A DNA stretch of 7,322 bases, from the NCBI GenBank assembly GCA_002327985.1, contig DCVM01000068.1, positions 5,527 through 12,848 of the forward strand, in the 5' to 3' direction. Made by a program: the position numbers and the translations under genes. Shown here in pieces: positions 6,418 through 7,322 of this stretch (the stretch's first letter is position 1; every line of letters starts with the position of its first letter). Below the pieces are notes generated by a model, which was not told the DNA's origin, ran no database searches, and saw only the letters and a list, made by a program, of their open reading frames with translations. The stretch comes from Syntrophaceae bacterium UBA2188 (lineage in GTDB: Bacteria > Desulfobacterota > BSN033 > UBA1163).

Positions 6418-6448
6418 TTACGCACCTCGCGTAACGCATTTTGCGTAA
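6418..6448. promoter_or_regulatory. Tandem overlapping dyads, probable operator of the ATPase gene
   Basis: On the plus strand TTACGC-N5-GCGTAA (6418-6434) is a perfect dyad. It overlaps TAACGC-N5-GCGTAA (6432-6448), which has one mismatch. The two 17-bp dyads are spaced 14 bp apart. Together they cover the edge of the -10 box, the expected transcription start, the leader and the Shine-Dalgarno site, which lies in the spacer of the first dyad. This is the usual position for a repressor. No repressor gene is seen nearby unless the ATPase's own winged helix binds here. Confidence 0.6.
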
Positions 6449-6476
6449 TCTTATCTCTTTTGTAATTCTTTGTCAA
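6448..6476 (-). promoter_or_regulatory. Strong sigma70-type promoter for the ATPase gene
   Basis: On the minus strand TTGACA (6476-6471) is a perfect -35 box and TAAGAT (6453-6448) a near-consensus -10 box, separated by 17 nt. Transcription would start near 6441, leaving a leader of about 25 nt that is almost wholly occupied by the tandem dyads. Confidence 0.75.
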
Positions 6477-6535
6477 AAGGAGTTACTTGGAATGGACGGT
6501 ACCAAAATATTGGAGGTGGTGTCGATACGGTTAAG

Positions 6536-6625
6536 AAATAACCCAAAAACTCAATGACAGAACAATTGGGCCAACTTTTTTAAGGATGCCACCTGTCAAT
6601 AGTGTAGACGCGACACCCAAGCTTC
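6536..6625 (-). repeat. Border repeat, copy 4, long form with CAATGACC-type array
   Basis: A degenerate array (AATAACCC, AACTCAATGACAG, about 6536-6565) abuts the core GGCCAACTTTTTTA (6569-6582). The 57-bp unit 6569-6625 differs from 2173-2229 at only four positions. It ends exactly at the base before the stop codon of the Mrr-like gene. Confidence 0.8.
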
Positions 6626-7162
6626 TTATTTATTGGTTCCTTCGTCCCCTTTGATTTTAAGCAAGTGCTTAACGAGGAGCTTTCTGTCCCAAAGTTCAAC
6701 TTTGTTTCTGGAGGCGAGGGTTTTGGCCTGATTGGTGAAATAACTATTCGTTACGACCATCGCCTTGTCACAATTGTAGTATCCCTTTGATGCCACAGCC
6801 TCTTGGACAGCCTTTATTCCAACCCTATTCTTGTACCGCTTTGCCTGGATGACGGTCTTGACCCCATTGTTGATGGCAACAAGATCGGCTCCATAATCCC
6901 CGATGTACTTCGTTCGCTCCACCTTATATCCAAGCTTCTCAAAAAAAACTTTGAGGTACTTCTCAAATGTCTTTCCATCCATTTTATCGATATCAACGAT
7001 CCCCGACCGGGCCAATTTTTGCTTTTCTAAGAGGTAGAATATCAATCTACCAATCAAGATGAGAGCGAGAATTAACCATACGTACCACATCTGTGACATA
7101 CCGGTTAATAAAGCTTTTGCAGGACTAAACTGCACGATTCCCCCAATTGACCAGAAAGCCAA
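6626..7162 (-). CDS. Membrane-anchored Mrr-type restriction endonuclease-like protein
   Basis: This protein of up to 178 residues has one clear membrane segment (about 26-45) followed by a cytoplasmic Mrr catalytic domain (PF04471-like, about 60-165). The nuclease core is complete: E67 in the TFEKYL helix, D93 in GDYGADLVA, and Q106-x-K108 in TVIQAKRY, the QxK variant of the PD-(D/E)XK motif. The following stretch VVTNSYFTNQAKTLA is also typical. Mrr enzymes cut modified or foreign DNA; membrane-anchored single-domain forms are common but mostly untested. The start is uncertain: the TTG at 7162 has no good ribosome site, while the ATG at 7099 (157 residues) would put the membrane segment near the N-terminus. 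A 14-codon ORF with a good site overlaps the TTG (7125-7169). The stop directly abuts border repeat copy 4. Confidence 0.8.
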   Translation of the reverse strand: MAFWSIGGIVQFSPAKALLTGMSQMWYVWLILALILIGRLIFYLLEKQKLARSGIVDIDKMDGKTFEKYLKVFFEKLGYKVERTKYIGDYGADLVAINNGVKTVIQAKRYKNRVGIKAVQEAVASKGYYNCDKAMVVTNSYFTNQAKTLASRNKVELWDRKLLVKHLLKIKGDEGTNK

Positions 7163-7169
7163 TAGTCAT
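7125..7169 (-). other. Possible 14-codon leader ORF before the Mrr-like gene
   Basis: An ATG at 7169 has GGAAGA 5 nt upstream and reads MTIGFLVNWGNRAV before a TAG at 7127-7125. The frame differs from that of the Mrr-like gene and ends 25 nt before that gene's in-frame ATG at 7099. Such an arrangement would allow reinitiation, or it could mark a frameshift that broke an older N-terminus. Its short length makes chance a real possibility. Confidence 0.25.
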
Positions 7170-7190
7170 ATCATTCTTCCGTTATAATTA

Positions 7191-7250
7191 AATTCGCATT
7201 CCAAAATCCGCATTCTGCATTTTGAACGGCCAACTTTTTTATGGATGCCA
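7191..7250 (-). repeat. Border repeat, copy 5, with CCGCATT-type array
   Basis: Degenerate units AATTCGCATTCC, AAATCCGCATT and CTGCATTTT (7191-7223) lead to the core GGCCAACTTTTTTA (7229-7242) followed by TGGATGCCA. By the rule of the other copies, it should close a transcription unit lying to the right of the window. The last 72 nt of the window show no supportable gene. Confidence 0.7.
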
Positions 7251-7322
7251 ACAAATCTCAATTTTTCAAGCCCCAGATGCATTTCTGAAAAGTGCTAATT
7301 TTCAACTACGTCCCTGTGTCTA

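Noticed and set aside
6417..6476. N-terminal extension of the ATPase from TTG at 6476
   Set aside because: The TTG is part of a perfect -35 box, and the extension would cover the -10 box, the dyads and the Shine-Dalgarno. The ATG at 6416 has an ideal site and starts the conserved NPFQYG motif.
447..7250. Integron attC sites
   Set aside because: The core read with the genes ends in GTTGGCC, which breaks the GTTRRRY rule at one base. No matching RYYYAAC core was found at the other end of any copy, and the flanks do not fold as an attC hairpin. No integrase is in the window.
7295..7321. C-terminus of a gene entering from the right edge (minus-strand frame ending RHRDVVEN)
   Set aside because: Only eight codons are visible and nothing supports coding.

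Overview
The window looks like an accessory island of a free-living environmental bacterium. The mosaic of low-complexity intergenic repeats (CCGCATT-type and CAATGACC-type strings) reminds me of Desulfobacterota/deltaproteobacterial genomes, but this is from memory and no marker gene here fixes the taxon. All credible genes lie on the minus strand, so transcription runs from right to left.

Layout in transcription order (right to left). At 6626-7162 is a membrane-anchored Mrr-type endonuclease-like protein. At 5280-6416 is a P-loop ATPase of the archaeal-ATPase type, with a very good sigma70 promoter and a tandem dyad operator just upstream. At 4893-2299 is a compact three-gene unit: a SpoT/MESH1-like HD hydrolase, a PD-(D/E)XK nuclease-like protein and an RNase J-like MBL/beta-CASP protein. 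A 33-codon small ORF (1957-2058) precedes a GC-rich NAD(P)-dependent homoserine-dehydrogenase-like oxidoreductase with a C-terminal SAF domain (534-1892). A HicA toxin gene with its own promoter runs off the left edge (80-1).

Each transcription unit is separated from the next by an intergenic gap holding the same 14-nt core, GGCCAACTTTTTTA on the plus strand. There are five copies, all in one orientation relative to the genes. Each is flanked on the same side by a short low-complexity array of CCGCATT or CAATGACC type. Two copies extend to a 57-bp near-identical repeat. The result is a cassette-like pattern of same-direction units with one shared border repeat each, although it does not meet the criteria for integron attC sites.

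Functionally the content is typical of a defence/stress island: a toxin, two nuclease-like proteins, a nucleotide-hydrolase-like HD protein, an RNase J-like enzyme and a regulatory ATPase. The oxidoreductase is the exception: it is metabolic and much more GC-rich than its neighbours. Whether the HD, nuclease and MBL proteins form one system is inference from their operon arrangement.
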